Notes: generated from the sequence alone by a model not told the origin. DNA of 64,000 nucleotides from Azolla caroliniana (GCA_043228905.1 JBHGNT010000004.1:11718001-11782000); one strand, 5' to 3'; positions 21,432 to 34,321 are shown, numbered from the stretch's first letter. Made by a program: numbers and translations.

Positions 21432-23741
21432 TAGTGCAGACATGAATCTAAACCTAAAGAATACCTGTGTGGCGTGCTAGCCAAAACACCAAATTACTTA
21501 ACATGAAATATTCTTGTTTCTGAAAAATATGTAGGCTCAGATATGGGACATCATTGGCCCCTTTATTTTAAGATGAAGGTGATAGTAAGGAACTATGCAA
21601 CATTATTTCAGGAATACAAGCCTTGTTGCACTGCAAATGAGATATGTTGGATTGATTCTAAGCTCGTAGATACTTTCTTAGCCACCCAGCTTTTATATAC
21701 TCTCAGTTAGCCACACCAAAGCATAAATCTGTATATGTATATATATATACATACATATTTATGCTAAGCTTTTCTCTCGTCCATCAATTTACTTTTCCTA
21801 AGATGATATTAGATGGGGCTTATATAAAGCATTAAGGATAAAGAGCACGGCAGTTCACAAGATGTTGATTGAACTCCAATGCTCCTTTTGTTAATGACCT
21901 GTAAAGTGCTCTCTTACCCTAGTACAATATGACTCAATGCGATTCAAACATGTGACATTGATAGATTATATTGGATCTGTGGTTGATAAGGTGCATGTTG
22001 TGAGAGCAAGCAGCTCTTTGGCGTTGTAAGTTAACTGTACTGTCATACCTGATTGGGCTTGAATTGGAGACACTGGTAAGCAAACTTAAGAGAACACCAA
22101 GTTGAATGAAGATGGCTAAATTATTTCCATGGTTTATAGCATGACTGGACAGATCAGTTCTTATAATTGAAACCTAAGAAACATATCCAATCTTTCAAAT
22201 GTGTTTCTAGTGCTCGTTCTTTTGGAAGATTCTATAATATTTTATTTTGGTTTTATTATATGATTGTAGAAAGTTAATACAGACATTTTGAACAATTTAT
22301 TAAGAAATACCATTCCATCAATGCATAAGTTGCAAGCTCAGTGATTTCAAACAGCATGGGCTGGCTGTAATAATAATCAACATTCTCAGTCTATATTCTC
22401 TAACATTTAGTCCTGGCCCACCTCTTTAAGAATTTCACATTGCATCTTGACGTCAATTAATGATGGCTTTAAGTATGAAGAATGGTAAACAATTGGCCAC
22501 CATTTCAGCATAGCACTCCCCAGAGTGTTTCCAAATTTATCTCCATTCAGACAAAGTAGTGTAGCTTCGTTTTCCACACTGTCAAATATATGTACCTTGC
22601 AAACTTGATTGTATGTCGATGTTACTATGCAGAACAGTGTAGATGTATTTTCCAAGCATTGTTTTGAATCCTTGCATAGCAGCCTGAAACTTGTTTATTG
22701 ATGAATATTTTTAAATGGCAGCCCAAAAACCATTTGATTGATGCATTTGGTAACTATCTGGAATATCACTTGCCATAGTTTCAAAACAAGGAAATTCATT
22801 ATAAATATGTTAGACATGCTGAATGCCTATGGATATGGTGAGGTTGTAAATTTTAGCGGACAATTAAGCATGTTACCCATGAGCATTACTTTGTCTGACG
22901 ATAAATTAATGTTGTGCATCTATCATTCTGGACACCTATTAGCTAGCTATTAAAAAACGTTTCATGATGACTGGTCAACATGCTTCAAATGAGCCTCATA
23001 ACTAGACCTAAATTGCTTCCATTTGTTAGACACAGAAGATGTTTGCAAACTAAGATTAGAGAAAAGCATATATGGTGATGGCTGCTCCACTTGCTTCCAA
23101 TTATCCTCACAAGTAGGCTTCTAATGCTCTTTTTTGCATAGATACAGAAGAGGTTTTCATTGTTTCAGCAATAAATGGTTTTGAATCAGCAGCTGAATCA
23201 GATTCCTGATGCTAACCAGGTCCACTTTCAACAAAATGTCCTGATATTCTTCCATACCAACTGATTGCGAACCATTTGATGTTTTCTGTACCTTTCTGTT
23301 GTAGCTTGCCATGCAATAACTGCAAATTGCATCATGAAGGCATTGCCCCATAAATACACTTGTTCCTAAATGTGAAGTCAATGTACTGGAAAGTCAGACT
23401 AGCTTAGCTAGACTTTATTAATCTTAGTTACCAAAGAAGATATTCAAATTTGTTATGGATTATCTATCTGTTGGTTGAAGTCAAAAGGCCAGCACAACGT
23501 AAAGATCACAATCCAGAGAATTTTTTTACCATTGAATTCGATCTCAAACATTTTTAGTTTGCTTTCAAATCCTCTTGTAATTTGGGAACTTCAAATGCCA
23601 AAATATGGAGGAAATATCCAATACAATCCATTACTGTTGTAAAGCATTTACTTCCTGATTAGTGCACAATTTTGGTAAATTTCCTTCATATCTGAAAACA
23701 TGGTCCATAAACCTTGACAAGGTTGCGAAACAACTTACCAG

Positions 23742-24146
23742 TAACAGTTGGCAATGGTTCGGTTTGAACCGAACCGTGAAACTGCGGTTTAACAGCTTAA
23801 CCGTTTAAATGGTTCGGTTTGGTTTCAACTGTTAGAAACTGCGGCTAGTGGTTTTTTTTTCTAAAATTTTAAATTAAATATTTTTTTAAAACAATCTTTT
23901 CATTTTCAAGCCTTATTCTCACATTTTAGGAAAATCTTTAAAATCTTGAAAAATTAAAATTAAAAATAATGAAATAGTTTAAATTTTAAATTTTTTAAAA
24001 TTTTAAAATTGAATTTTGACCTAAGTTGAAAACCGAAACCGAATCATGAAACCGCGGTTTTAATGGTTTGGTTTTAACGGTTTCGTGGTTTGGTTCAAGT
24101 TTCAACATTTTTAAATGGTTCAGTTTCAAACTGTTGCCGATTGTTA
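23742..24146. mobile_element. hAT-type MITE
   Basis: A 405-bp non-coding element is flanked by a perfect 8-bp direct repeat CTTACCAG (23734-23741 and 24147-24154), the size made by hAT transposases. Termini are inverted: TAACAGTTGGCAA on the left and TAACAATCGGCAA as the reverse complement of the right end (11 of 13 match). The inside is rich in subterminal ggttcggttt/aaccgaacc repeats around an AT-rich core. It has no transposase and would depend on one in trans. Confidence 0.88.
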
Positions 24147-24217
24147 CTTACCAGATACACCATACAACTCCAGGATTTTGCAACATCCTAGAGTAACTCT
24201 TGGATAGCTCTCATTTG

Positions 24218-24672
24218 TATCATAGCATAGTTAGGATCTCCTAGTCATCCAGTGAGAAGAGAAGGGACCTAATCTTGGAAATATACTCATAGGTTCCGTC
24301 TTTTCTCACAAGATGACTAGGAGGTCCTAGCTATGCTATAAAAGAGGCACGAAAAGAGAAGGGACCTAATCTTGGAAATACTCTTAGTTCCTTTCTTTTC
24401 TCACTGGATGACCAGGAGATCCTAGCTATGCTATAAAAGAGGCATGAAAAGAGAAGGGACCTAATCTTGGAATACTCTTAATTCCCTTCTTTTCTCACTG
24501 GATGACCAGGAGATCCTAGCTATGCTATTAAAGAGGCATGAAAAGAGAAGGGACCTAATCTTGGAAATACTCTTAGTTCCCTTCTTTTCTCACTGGATGA
24601 CCAGGAGATCCTAGCTATGCTATAAAAGAGGCATGAAAAGAGAAGGGACCTAATCTTGGAAATACTCTTGAA
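24218..24672. repeat. Tandem array of hairpin-forming 95-bp units
   Basis: The anchor gaagggacct is at 24261, 24358, 24453, 24547 and 24642 (spacing 94-97). Each unit carries inverted arms: gagaagggacctaa against ttagttcccttctttt. The left end (24220-24262) is the reverse complement of the repeated ctcactggatgaccaggaga-ctagctatgctat block, so the array begins with a nearly perfect 120-bp palindrome. Confidence 0.9.
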
Positions 24673-27600
24673 AAGGAAATGAGGCGTCTATATAGACACT
24701 TTTTCAGTTGAAAAGTAAATATAATGTTCACTTAGGTGGCATTTGAGATGCATTAACCTTACTTTGGATTTCAGTACAAGGCGGTTGAATTTATTGGATG
24801 ATTACAATTTTGTGTTGGATAATGAGAAAAATGGTTCCCTTTTTTTGGTCTGTATGTATATACAGCAGCGTGAGACCTATTTTGCGCGTCTTAACTTAAA
24901 TTCACAACCTTGAGCTGAGGCTCCACAGCTTCTCCACAGCACATTCTTTTCCAAGGATGATCATAAACATGACATGAGGATGTATTTTTGAATCTCATCA
25001 TTCACGAGTCATTGGAGGTCTTTTTAAATGTTAAAGAAAGAATAATCTGCTGCAATGACCTGAAACTGATTTTATGATTCAGATGCTCATAGTCAAAAGA
25101 TGCAGTTTTCTATCCACTAAACTGAACCAAAGACTTACTTGCACATATGCTAAACTAAAGCACTCACTGTAGCCCGCCAAAATATATGAGTTTCAATAAC
25201 ATCAAGGGAGAAGTAACTTAAGACACAGATGTGTATGTCTGGTGTATCACATCATCTCAGCCCATATATGCGATCTGTACCTCTGGACGAGTTTTTTTCT
25301 TCTCCAAAGCTTCATACCATATATCCTGTTTTAATCTGTCTTATGTAATTTTCTGTTCCAAAACCTTCAACCAAATATCCTATTGTCAAAAGTTTCCTCT
25401 CTTTCAGCAGCATCTTTCCCCCAACAGCTCCACAACCTTCATCATGTGCACAAACGTGCCGTGCTGTTCACATTATAGTTCATGCCACAAATTTTCATTA
25501 ATTTATGTTTCTTTCAAGCTCGACCCTTGACCCTTTTTCGCATACCACTCATGCATCCGCATCAATGTTTTTTTATGAGTGTGGTTCTGTTGATGATCCT
25601 CAAATTTGTGATATGCAATATCTTTGCATTCATCATCTCTTGACAAGATCCAAAGACCCATGGGACTGTTGATTCTTGCCCCTTCCATAAAAGAGTTTGG
25701 TTAGAAAACAGGGGTCTCCCCACACAGTAGAGATGGTTTCTCTTTTTTGGTTGGCACTTCTATTTGAGAAGTTTGAGCTAACTAAAATTGTATCAAAGGG
25801 GACTTGTTTACCTCAACCATAAGACCTTTTATGATTGGCAGTTTTGAGTACCTTGCCCCATGGGACTGATCCAAGCCCACTTTCATATAAAAAGTCACTC
25901 CAAAAACAAAATTTTCTACTAAGAAATCACACAGTAAATGGTTCTTCATCAATGTTATTGCCCTGTAGTACTCCCAGGCATAGTGAACATTATCTTTATT
26001 CCAAGCTTTGCCATTTTCCACCATTTGCCATGACTACCCACATTGTACAGAATAATTAGAGGTACAGAAGTTAGAAAGATGAATTACAAATGCATTTGGA
26101 TAAATCAAAGCACTCAAAATTTGCCCCTTGTTCAGCATTGTTGCTCTGTAGCACTCTATGGTTTATGCTTGTTAATCGGTATTGTTGCAAACCCTAGACA
26201 ACTCCAAAGAATGGGTCATCACATTCAATCATCATCCTCGCTTTGAAGAGGTTGGAGCAACAATGATTTTCTACCTGGAAATTGCACAAGAAATGGTACT
26301 CCCAGGGATTCTGTACATTATCTTATTCCAAGATTTTCCAGACTCTCAATTGAAAGTTCCATTACCTTTTGGAATCTGCAGCAGCCTAATGAAGGCTTGC
26401 TAGAATACAGACAAGATAGACCTGAGTGAATTCTGGTATGCAAGATTTTTATCATTTCCGAGAAATTCTTGCTGTCATATGCTAACCACTATACAAATTG
26501 TAATATTACAAAAATCACAAATAGTCGTTTTGAGATTTTTAGCAGCAAAGTTAATTTCTGAAAATTTTGTTTCAGGGTCCATAAATTTGAAAGAAAATAG
26601 AGCTTTCTCCATATTTCACAATGCAGGCTTAGAATTGGTAGGGGCAAAGCATATCCTTGTAGTTTCTTTTGTCGATTGTAACCTACCTCAGAATATAGGA
26701 TACCGTTGACAAACACCTATTTAAATTAAGGATACCGTTGGAAAATGTACCTCCGTTACCCAACCTAGGGGTTATGATGCTCATATAACTAGAGCTTGTA
26801 ACGTGGATTTTTGTGCCTACATAATCATGCTCCACGTTTGCAAATTGTCCCTTTGACCTAATTTGCAGCCTTGCCACCTCGAAACATAATTTATATTCTC
26901 TAAATATTCTGCCAAAAGCTTTTTATCTATTGCCACTTGAAAAAACTCTCTTGAGGTGCATTTAGTTTGCTTAATACGTTTTTATTCAACAACTCGAAAA
27001 TACATAAAGTATAAGCGACATAACTTAGAAGAGATTAGAACAATGATATTCGGACATTTAATATGAACCAGGAATGTAGTGATTTAATCTATATAAATTG
27101 AATCATAGTAACCTACCTATTTATGCAATTTAGGCATTTGGAGGGATACCTCGGAAGCAATGACACTCTAAACGAATGCTTATTTGAGGAATTGAATTTG
27201 GTATATTGAAACCAACATGTAAATTAGCAAAAAGTACATGAAAGGAATCGGATATTGAGCTTATGACACTCTAAAAGAATGATTATTTGAGGAAATTGAG
27301 CTTGCTATATTGAAAGCAACTTGTGTCAGTTAGCAAAAAGTACATGAAATTGAGCTTGCTATTTTGTCTAGCAGGTTTTGTACAAGATATTCCATATAGC
27401 ATTCAAATGCTGGGTTTTCTACCAAATCTAAGATTATTTTCAAAACCTCTCCATGTTTGTACCAATTTGCAAGATCTATAAACTAGAACAGAAGTATTTT
27501 ATCCCACAACGTAGGACATATACAAGAGTAAATAATGTCATTAAGACTTGGTAACATTTTCAGTGATACAAAAAATGCTGTGGAATGAACATTGTACTCT

Positions 27601-28226
27601 ATTTAACTTTATTGTGTTGATTGAATAACCAAAATTGCAGGGATATTTTATTTATGTTTCCATGTAATTTCCAAGTTGAGTTAAAATTAGTAAAGAAAAC
27701 ATTTGGAAAAAACTATGGCACGAAAAAAGCAGGACAGGTCTAAAAGAGATAATTTTGCAGGAACAGCATTTCAACAAGGGTTATGTGCTGAAATTTGGTT
27801 GTCTGGCATGTATCAGAGTCTAGTATATTTCGCTTACATGCATGTTGTACAGAAGGACTCCTTTGTTAATTGAACATATTATCAGTGATATAAAAGAAGT
27901 TCATAGAAGAGAGCATTTATGCCAACTACATTATTTTAGCTTGAGTCAAAGCTATGTATCCTTTTCGTATCTCTAGTAGTCATAGTAGCACAAAACAGCC
28001 AGGGGAACAAAAATGGTGAAATGATGTTTGGGAGTAGTCTTTTGTGAGGCAGTACTGCCCTTGGAAAACATTGTTAAGTTAAAAAAGTAGATTTTTAACG
28101 ATGTGCTATGTATATATTATTTAATTGTTTTCCTTGTCTCTGATCTCAAATATTTCTAAATGCTGTATACAACATTTTCATAAATGTCCCTGTTGCTCTA
28201 ATTTGTGTAAGCCGGAGAGAGAGATC

Positions 28227-28235
28227 ATGGATTAA
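28227..28235 (+). promoter_or_regulatory. Minimal upstream ORF (ATG GAT TAA)
   Basis: A two-codon ORF ends 2 nt before the main start codon of the FPA-like gene. The main ATG has the better context (accATGG). If present in the mRNA leader it could lower initiation at the main start. Confidence 0.6.
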
Positions 28236-28237
28236 CC

Positions 28238-31200
28238 ATGGCTACCTTGGAACAGGGAAGGCTCCCAGTATATGATGGATCAAGCAGGCATGGTTTAAAA
28301 TATAAAGACAAAGAACATGAATCTCAAATAGTTCCAATTCGGAAACACCTTGACGAAGCTTTGCCATCTCAACATTTGTGGGTGGGGAATGTCTCCTCTA
28401 ATGTAACAGAAATGACACTTGCTGAGCAATTCTCAAGGTTTGGGGACATTGAATCTCTCAGGCTTTACTCATCAAAAAATTATGCTTTTGTGACCCTAAA
28501 TACTGTAGAAGATGCAATGTATGCAAAAAAAGGACTTCATGGTACAGTATTGGGAGGGCTTGCAATCAGGATCGAGTTTGTAAAAGGAGTAAGCATCAAC
28601 TTTCAAGCATTGATTTCTCTTGAGGCAGTTTTTTCTGAATACAATGCTGTGTGTTTACTTTGGTGTTATTTCGTTTTCCAATCACTTTTGTTGTTTCCTA
28701 CAGCTAATAATGTGCGTCTATTTCTGTCATTGTTGTTAAGGCCTTCACCACTTGATATACTGCAGGATGGCAAATTCAACAACCAATATCAAGTGAATCA
28801 GGATAAACAGGCTCTGTTTCATGTTAGAAGTCCAAAAGATGATAAGACTATGATAAAAGAGAAAGGATTGGAAGATGGTAAAGCATCACAGATGAAAGAT
28901 GCACAAGCAAACATTAGCTTGGATACTGGAAGTAAGCCAACTCTGGACAAACCAAAAGGGAACAGAAGTGGAGATCCAAGTGAAGTGTTATGGATAGGCT
29001 TTCCCCTTCACCTTAGGATTGACGAGAGGAAGCTTCACAAACTTTTTGCACCCTTTGGGGGAGTTGAAAAAATTACCACTTTTCCAGGGCGAACATATGC
29101 ATTTGTGAGGTTCCAGAATGTGAAATCTGCTTCTCGGGCTAAAGATGCACTTCAGGGAAAACTTTTCGATGATCCTCGTGTAAGCATCAGTTTTGCAAAA
29201 AGTGAAGTGGGTCCAGTTGATCATAGTCAGGGATCAAGCAAAGTATTTTCAAGTTTGTCTACAGAAGTTGAAAATGTTGCAGTCAGACATACTCTTCCAG
29301 AATCTTCAACTGGGAAAGGGGAGGTGGGAATGAAAGAGTTTGCCCATCCTTCCACTGAGAAAAGGGACACTATCACATCAATACCAGAAACTGGAAATCC
29401 GTCAAGTTTGCGAAATAAATATATTGGACTTAACTCAAAGATGCCTGGTAGTCCCTACAGCAGCTCTAGGTCAGGGATTGTAATGAATGAAACAATGTTC
29501 TCTAGAGGTGGTCCTAAGAGCAAAGTGTATATAAGTGACGCTTCAAATAATGGATGGAGGTTAAACACCAATCTGGTAAACACAGAGATGTCGAAAAGAG
29601 ATAGCCAACAGATTAATAAAGTTACAGTTCATGAATGGTCTGAGGTACAGGTCTGCACTACTGAGCAAAAAAGGCACAGGGGTGGCAGTGATTATTCTGA
29701 TGGTGGACCAACTTCAAAACTTGGGTATACTGAACTTAAACGACAAAGGCTAGACAATAACCAACCTAGTCAGAAAGAGGTAGATGATATCGGTCTTTGG
29801 GAAGCAAATAATGGGATGCATTCCCTATGGGATAGTAAATGTACGCACGACGATGAATGTAACAATAGTCAGTTACATTGGGGATGTGCTGATGTACACA
29901 TGGCTATACTGCCTAAACACGAAGATGCAACAATAGCTTCAGGTTCTAAGGAGAATCATGAAGAGGTAGGCAACAGGGATTTACTACTGAAGATGCCATT
30001 CCCTCTCTCAAATCCAGACCAAAAGATGGTGTCTCTTGATGAGGAAAGACTTCCAGTGGCCCCCTTTCATCCATTATCCAAAGATATTCAGCCACCACCC
30101 AAAGAATTATTCCGATGGGAAGGTACCATTGCGAAGGGTGGTACAGTAGTTTGCCATTGTCGATGCTTCCCTGCGACAAAAGAGATTGATGTTAAATTGT
30201 AAGTATGCTTATTCTGTCATATTCTGCTCATTTGTTTGGGTGCTTACACTTCTTGACTATTGGTTGGCTCAACTGACTATGCAGCCCTGATATCTTGAAC
30301 TGTACTGCAAGAACAAGCCTGGATATGCTTGCTCAATACATCATGCAGGTTAAAAGCTTTGCAGTTGTCTTATTTATGCCGCAAGGAGTGACAGATGTAA
30401 AACCATACCAGGAACTGATGGCTTTCTTAGCTGACAAAAAGCGAGCAGCTGTGTGTAAGCTTTCAGATGAGCACACCCTATTTTTAGTCCCTCCATCTGA
30501 TTTTATAGAGGAATTTCTGAAAGTTCCTAAGAGTAACAATATTTTGGGAGTAGTGTTAGGACAGCAGCAGTTCCTCTCTGACGTCCCTCAGCCTTTGTCA
30601 AGTCAAACAGTGCTTTCACAGCATGATAAAACACTTGTACTGGATGATTTGAAAGAGTTAAGCTATCAGCAACTTAATCCCAACTCAACTTCCGAACATC
30701 CTTTCTTTAACATACCTTGCATTTCGGATCCCGATAAGAGTGTTGGTCTAAATAAGAACTTGATTGGCTCTCATTCTCATGGAAAATCAATCGATAACAG
30801 GGTTTTGTTTCATGGTCCTGTGTCAGATAGTAACAGGATGCCATATTCAATGCAGGGAAACCTCATTCTAGACAGTAACAGGATGGCATATAAGAATTGG
30901 GGAAACAGTCCCATGCAACAAGATCTACATGTTAGTGATAAGGTAAATTTTCCTCAAATTAAGATGCAATCGCACAAGGATATTTCAAACCATACATTGC
31001 AGTCTGAGACATTCATTTCCAGTGAGGAACAATCCCGACCTGATCTCAGCTACAGCCAAACGCGAGTCACTATCGATAGCCGAAATATATCAGTTTGTGC
31101 ACCTTTCCATAACCAGTCTTCTATGGTGGAATCTATAGTGCAACCTACGAAGGCTACCTCAACTCTGCAGCCAATATTGTCGTTGGCCCAATCGCAACAA

Positions 31201-31533
31201 TTCACCTATAATTCACAACTGCCTCCTTCACACAATCTTAGCTATGATGCCAATCAAGGGCCTTGGGAAGCATCATCTAACTATGGTTTGAAACCAGTGC
31301 CGCCAGCTGGCAATCTACAACTACCTGTGCCACCACCACCACCACCTTCATTATTTAGTGTACAACCTCCCTCCCTCCCTCTGGGTAGAGAAAAACAAAC
31401 TGAACAACAGATGCTCCAAATCGTTGAGAATCAGGAACAAACTGAATCGAATGAAGGTCAGAAAAAGTTTCAAGCAACTCTGGAGCTTGCTGCGGCATTA
31501 CTCCAGCAGTTACAAAAGCAAACAAAACTTTAG
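28238..31533 (+). CDS. RRM-RRM-SPOC protein, FPA family
   Basis: Predicted nuclear RNA-binding protein of the Spen/FPA family. Arabidopsis FPA controls mRNA 3'-end choice and flowering. I model three coding exons: 28238-28588, 28766-30198 and 30285-31533. Introns are 177 bp (G|GTAAGC...TGCAG|G) and 86 bp (TT|GTAAGT...TGCAG|C), together giving 1010 residues. RRM1 spans about 46-116 (HLWVGNV as RNP2, NYAFVTLN as RNP1). RRM2 spans about 190-263 (VLWIGFP; YAFVRFQN). SPOC spans about 566-687 (FRWEGTIAKGG; FAVVLFMPQG), interrupted by intron 2. A Gln/Ser/Pro-rich tail with a proline run follows. Two RRMs plus SPOC fits the FPA paralogue class (as in At4g12640, from memory) better than three-RRM FPA. 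Intron 1 has no stop and keeps the frame. Fusion of 'VKFPDILNC' across intron 2 supports the splice. Start: first ATG in good context with a stop in frame just upstream. Confidence 0.92.
28589..28765 (+). other. Intron 1 of the FPA-like gene, frame-preserving
   Basis: 177 bp (59 codons) with no stop in the coding frame. It is T-rich, with GTAAGC donor and TGCAG acceptor. The 59 residues it would add are hydrophobic and unlike the rest of the protein. An internal TTTCCTACAG at 28694-28703 would, if used, lead to an early stop, so the 28765 acceptor is preferred. Confidence 0.75.
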
Positions 31534-33390
31534 ACTGTTGTCACGTCTTGATTTTGCGCTGGTTAGGCTTAGAGAAATTGGCCATGTCTCCAGGGCATGT
31601 GTACACAGCTTTCAGCATGTATAACATCGTTTAGAATTTGCGTTTGGTCATTTGTTTCTATGTTAACTAATGACATAAGCTCTAGAATACAGCCTTGATT
31701 TTAATGTTCACAAGCTTTCTCATCTCTGACCGTAACCACAACCAACCAATGTGGTAAAGTGACAACCTGCAGTTTGAACATGTTATATGCCATTACGAGT
31801 CTACAAATCAATGCTTCACACTGAGGACATTCCATATAATCAAGCATATGTGACATGGTGATCATAACCAGTGCATTTCTCAAAAACTACTTTGATCCAG
31901 TATCCACCTAGTACTGTTGACAATCAGAATTCAAAGTTTTGATAATATAAGCTTTTGAGCTTTGGTAGTGTCAAACTGCCAACAGTCTGAATCAACCTTC
32001 TTGGTCACAAATTTCAAGCAACACTATATATAACCTCTGGATATGATTAAAGCAAGAAAATGACAAAATCAGAATCTCAAATTCTCAATGGTTTTGATTA
32101 TCTAGCTACCTTGTATCTATGGTGTTGTTTTGGTGCGAAGCTTAGTGATTTGGTCTATTATGCAATATTTGTAGCAAAGAAATATTTTGCTTGATTACAC
32201 ATAAGCTTGGATATATGCTTTGGATAATTTTTTGGCAAAGACATAGCAATAGATATGAATGCATTGTTCAATTTGTGTGCTAACTATGAGGAAGCAAGAA
32301 TAGCTTATGAATAACACAACCAAATACATATAAAATGGGAGGGAATTCTTAGCCATGGAAAGGAGGAAGAAGAAGAATTGAATTTAGGAGTGAGACAAGA
32401 AGAGTCTTAGTAGGAGGATGTTCATGATAGAGGAAGGAGAACAAAGAGTGAATATTATGGATTAGGATGATATTAGTTATTTAGTATGTAGTTGTGTTTA
32501 GGATTTAAGGAGTTACTATTCTGATTATATTAGTAAATTTTAGTGTTCTCTTCTCCGTTCTTCTCTTCTCTTTTCTTTTCTCTATCACCCTTTATCACTC
32601 TGATGTGTATTTTTCTCTACATGTACAAACAACTCCACCGCTTCTTCCTCATCCTCCAGCAAGATGATTTAGAGCCCAAAGGATGAGACAAAGACGCGCA
32701 AGAGAAGAACTATTTTAGAATGGTGGGTGTCATGATGCAATGTGGCATGTCCAAAGGAAGAAAAGTGTGAAAAAGAAGTTTTAGAGGGGTCAAGATTATG
32801 GTTGAAACGATCATCAATAAAAAAGGGGGGGGAAGAACAATATTGAATTAACGACAAATTATAGCTCAAATAGTAAGAGCTAGACATTAGTAACAAAAGG
32901 GTTAAGTGTTAGTGAATGACTAGGGGAAAATAGTTGCATAGGTAATGTTTTAAGAAAGCATATGGTAAATATGAATGGTTAAAATACATTTTGTCAAAAC
33001 TAGAGGCCTATGGAAAGAAAAAGGCCAACTGCATATAAAAAGAGAGAATACTATTTTTCTTCCTTAAAAGGCCATTGTTGGGTTTGGGATTTGAATGCCC
33101 AAACTTCAACAAGAAGTTGAATCACGTTGGCGCATGGCAAGTCTGCAATGTCAAAGGAAACTATTTGCCTTGATCAAGCCCCGTGTTGACACTGGTTGTG
33201 TGTCTGGTCGATTGTGGTCGACTAGTATATGCTTATGTAGAAGCAAGTGTGGATCTTGTTGAGGAACAAGCAAGACATAGAGTAAGCGTGAGGATCAATG
33301 TAGCTCCTCTTGCCCTACGGAAAAGGGTTCGCCCATTGTAAAATCTTGTGTGAATTTGATTGGCACTCAAAGATCACACAATATCTTCAT
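31534..33390 (+). other. 3' flank of the FPA-like gene, no gene seen
   Basis: The first 100-200 bases are probably 3' UTR. The rest is AT-rich and holds a CT-rich tract near 32540-32590 but no supported ORF or repeat. A motif at 33076 (tgttgggtttgg) resembles a copia LTR start but has no partner. Confidence 0.4.
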
Positions 33391-33395
33391 CAAAT

Positions 33396-33640
33396 CAATT
33401 TTTAAATGTTAAATGACATTTCCTTGTACATTCGAAACTATAAAACTAGCATGATATTTATTATCTTGTATGTCAATGACTTGGTCATTAGTGGAGAATA
33501 CATAATCGAACTTCAACGAGGTCAAGATGCTCCTCTCTTACAAGTTCGAGATGAAGGATTCAACGAAGCAGTTGAAGAACCAATACACAATTATTGTGAC
33601 AACCCCAATAGCATCTAGTTAGCATAGAATATGATCTTTC
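33396..33640 (+). pseudogene. Copia reverse transcriptase remnant
   Basis: The reading SMIFIILYVNDLVISGE (33433-33490) is a decayed copia RT active-site region, with YVND in place of YVDD. Downstream codons quickly lose similarity. Confidence 0.7.
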
Positions 33641-33949
33641 ATGCTCGGACTATGCACATGAAGGTGCTCTACCATTACCTCGAAGGTGCATCATACCAAG
33701 AGACATCAACCTCCAACATATTGGTATTGATCTTCAGACAATCAGACAAGTGATATCTTTAATCAAGCTCTCGTAGCTAAAAGGCTTTAACAATTCTCAA
33801 CAACATTTGGTGTTTGATGCTTGACATGCCAAGCTTGATGGGATGTTGAAGAAGATGATGAAGGTGATGATGAGTCTAACAATCAACTAAATGACAAAGA
33901 CTCTCTCTCTAGAGTCGGTATAAATGGATCACCCCACTAGAACCACTCT

Positions 33950-34321
33950 CATCTAAAATATTGTACTATAAGGAACACTTCATGCACTTCTCTAAGTTAG
34001 GTTTTATTACGCGGCCAAAATAGATGTATTCTTACCACATGCACTAAGGGTTGCCATTGGACAACTTACAATATCATCTCACCAACTTGAGATTGAGAAT
34101 GGTCGTACTAATGGAGTCCCTAGGGAGGAAAGGATATGTAGGTTATGCCACATAGAGATAGAGAATGAGTACCACTTTGCATGCAAGTGTCCCACCTATG
34201 CCGAGATAAGGGCAAAATACCAAGACATACTTAGTTCCTCTCCTACCCTCCCCAAACTATTCGATACTCTATATATAAAGAATAAGTTACATCCTAGAGC
34301 TAAAACAACACAGAGAGAATA
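33950..34321 (+). pseudogene. LINE C-terminal fragment with Cys/His zinc motif
   Basis: An open frame from about 34020 to a TAA at 34319-34321 reads HALRVAIGQLTISSHQLEIE, then RICRLCHIEIENEYHFACKC, then PTYAEIRAKYQ. The C-x2-C...H-x3-C layout is that of the zinc-binding tail of non-LTR retrotransposon polyproteins. The upstream RT is absent, as expected for a 5'-truncated LINE. Confidence 0.65.

Larger units (their letters stand above)
18541..28211 (+). other. Gene-free AT-rich stretch, possible long leader intron
   Basis: No supported ORF, RNA gene or LTR element is seen in these 9.7 kb. It contains the tandem repeats, hAT MITE and hairpin array listed separately. A splice-acceptor-like T-rich tract ending TTGTGTAAG at 28203-28211 lies just upstream of the FPA-like start codon. 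Immediately before that point the coding frame meets a stop (TAA at 28208-28210), so coding cannot extend further left without splicing. Confidence 0.4.

Noticed and set aside
24218-24672. CRISPR-like array of regularly spaced repeats
   Set aside because: Units are contiguous and self-complementary, without unique spacers, and the DNA is clearly plant nuclear.
28589-28765. Intron 1 as constitutive coding sequence (single 654-codon exon)
   Set aside because: Good donor and acceptor sites, T-rich content and hydrophobic, family-unlike residues favour an intron. Retention is kept only as an alternative isoform.
28238-31533. Calling the gene FPA itself
   Set aside because: Only two RRMs are visible before SPOC, whereas FPA has three, so a paralogue class is more likely and no symbol is given.
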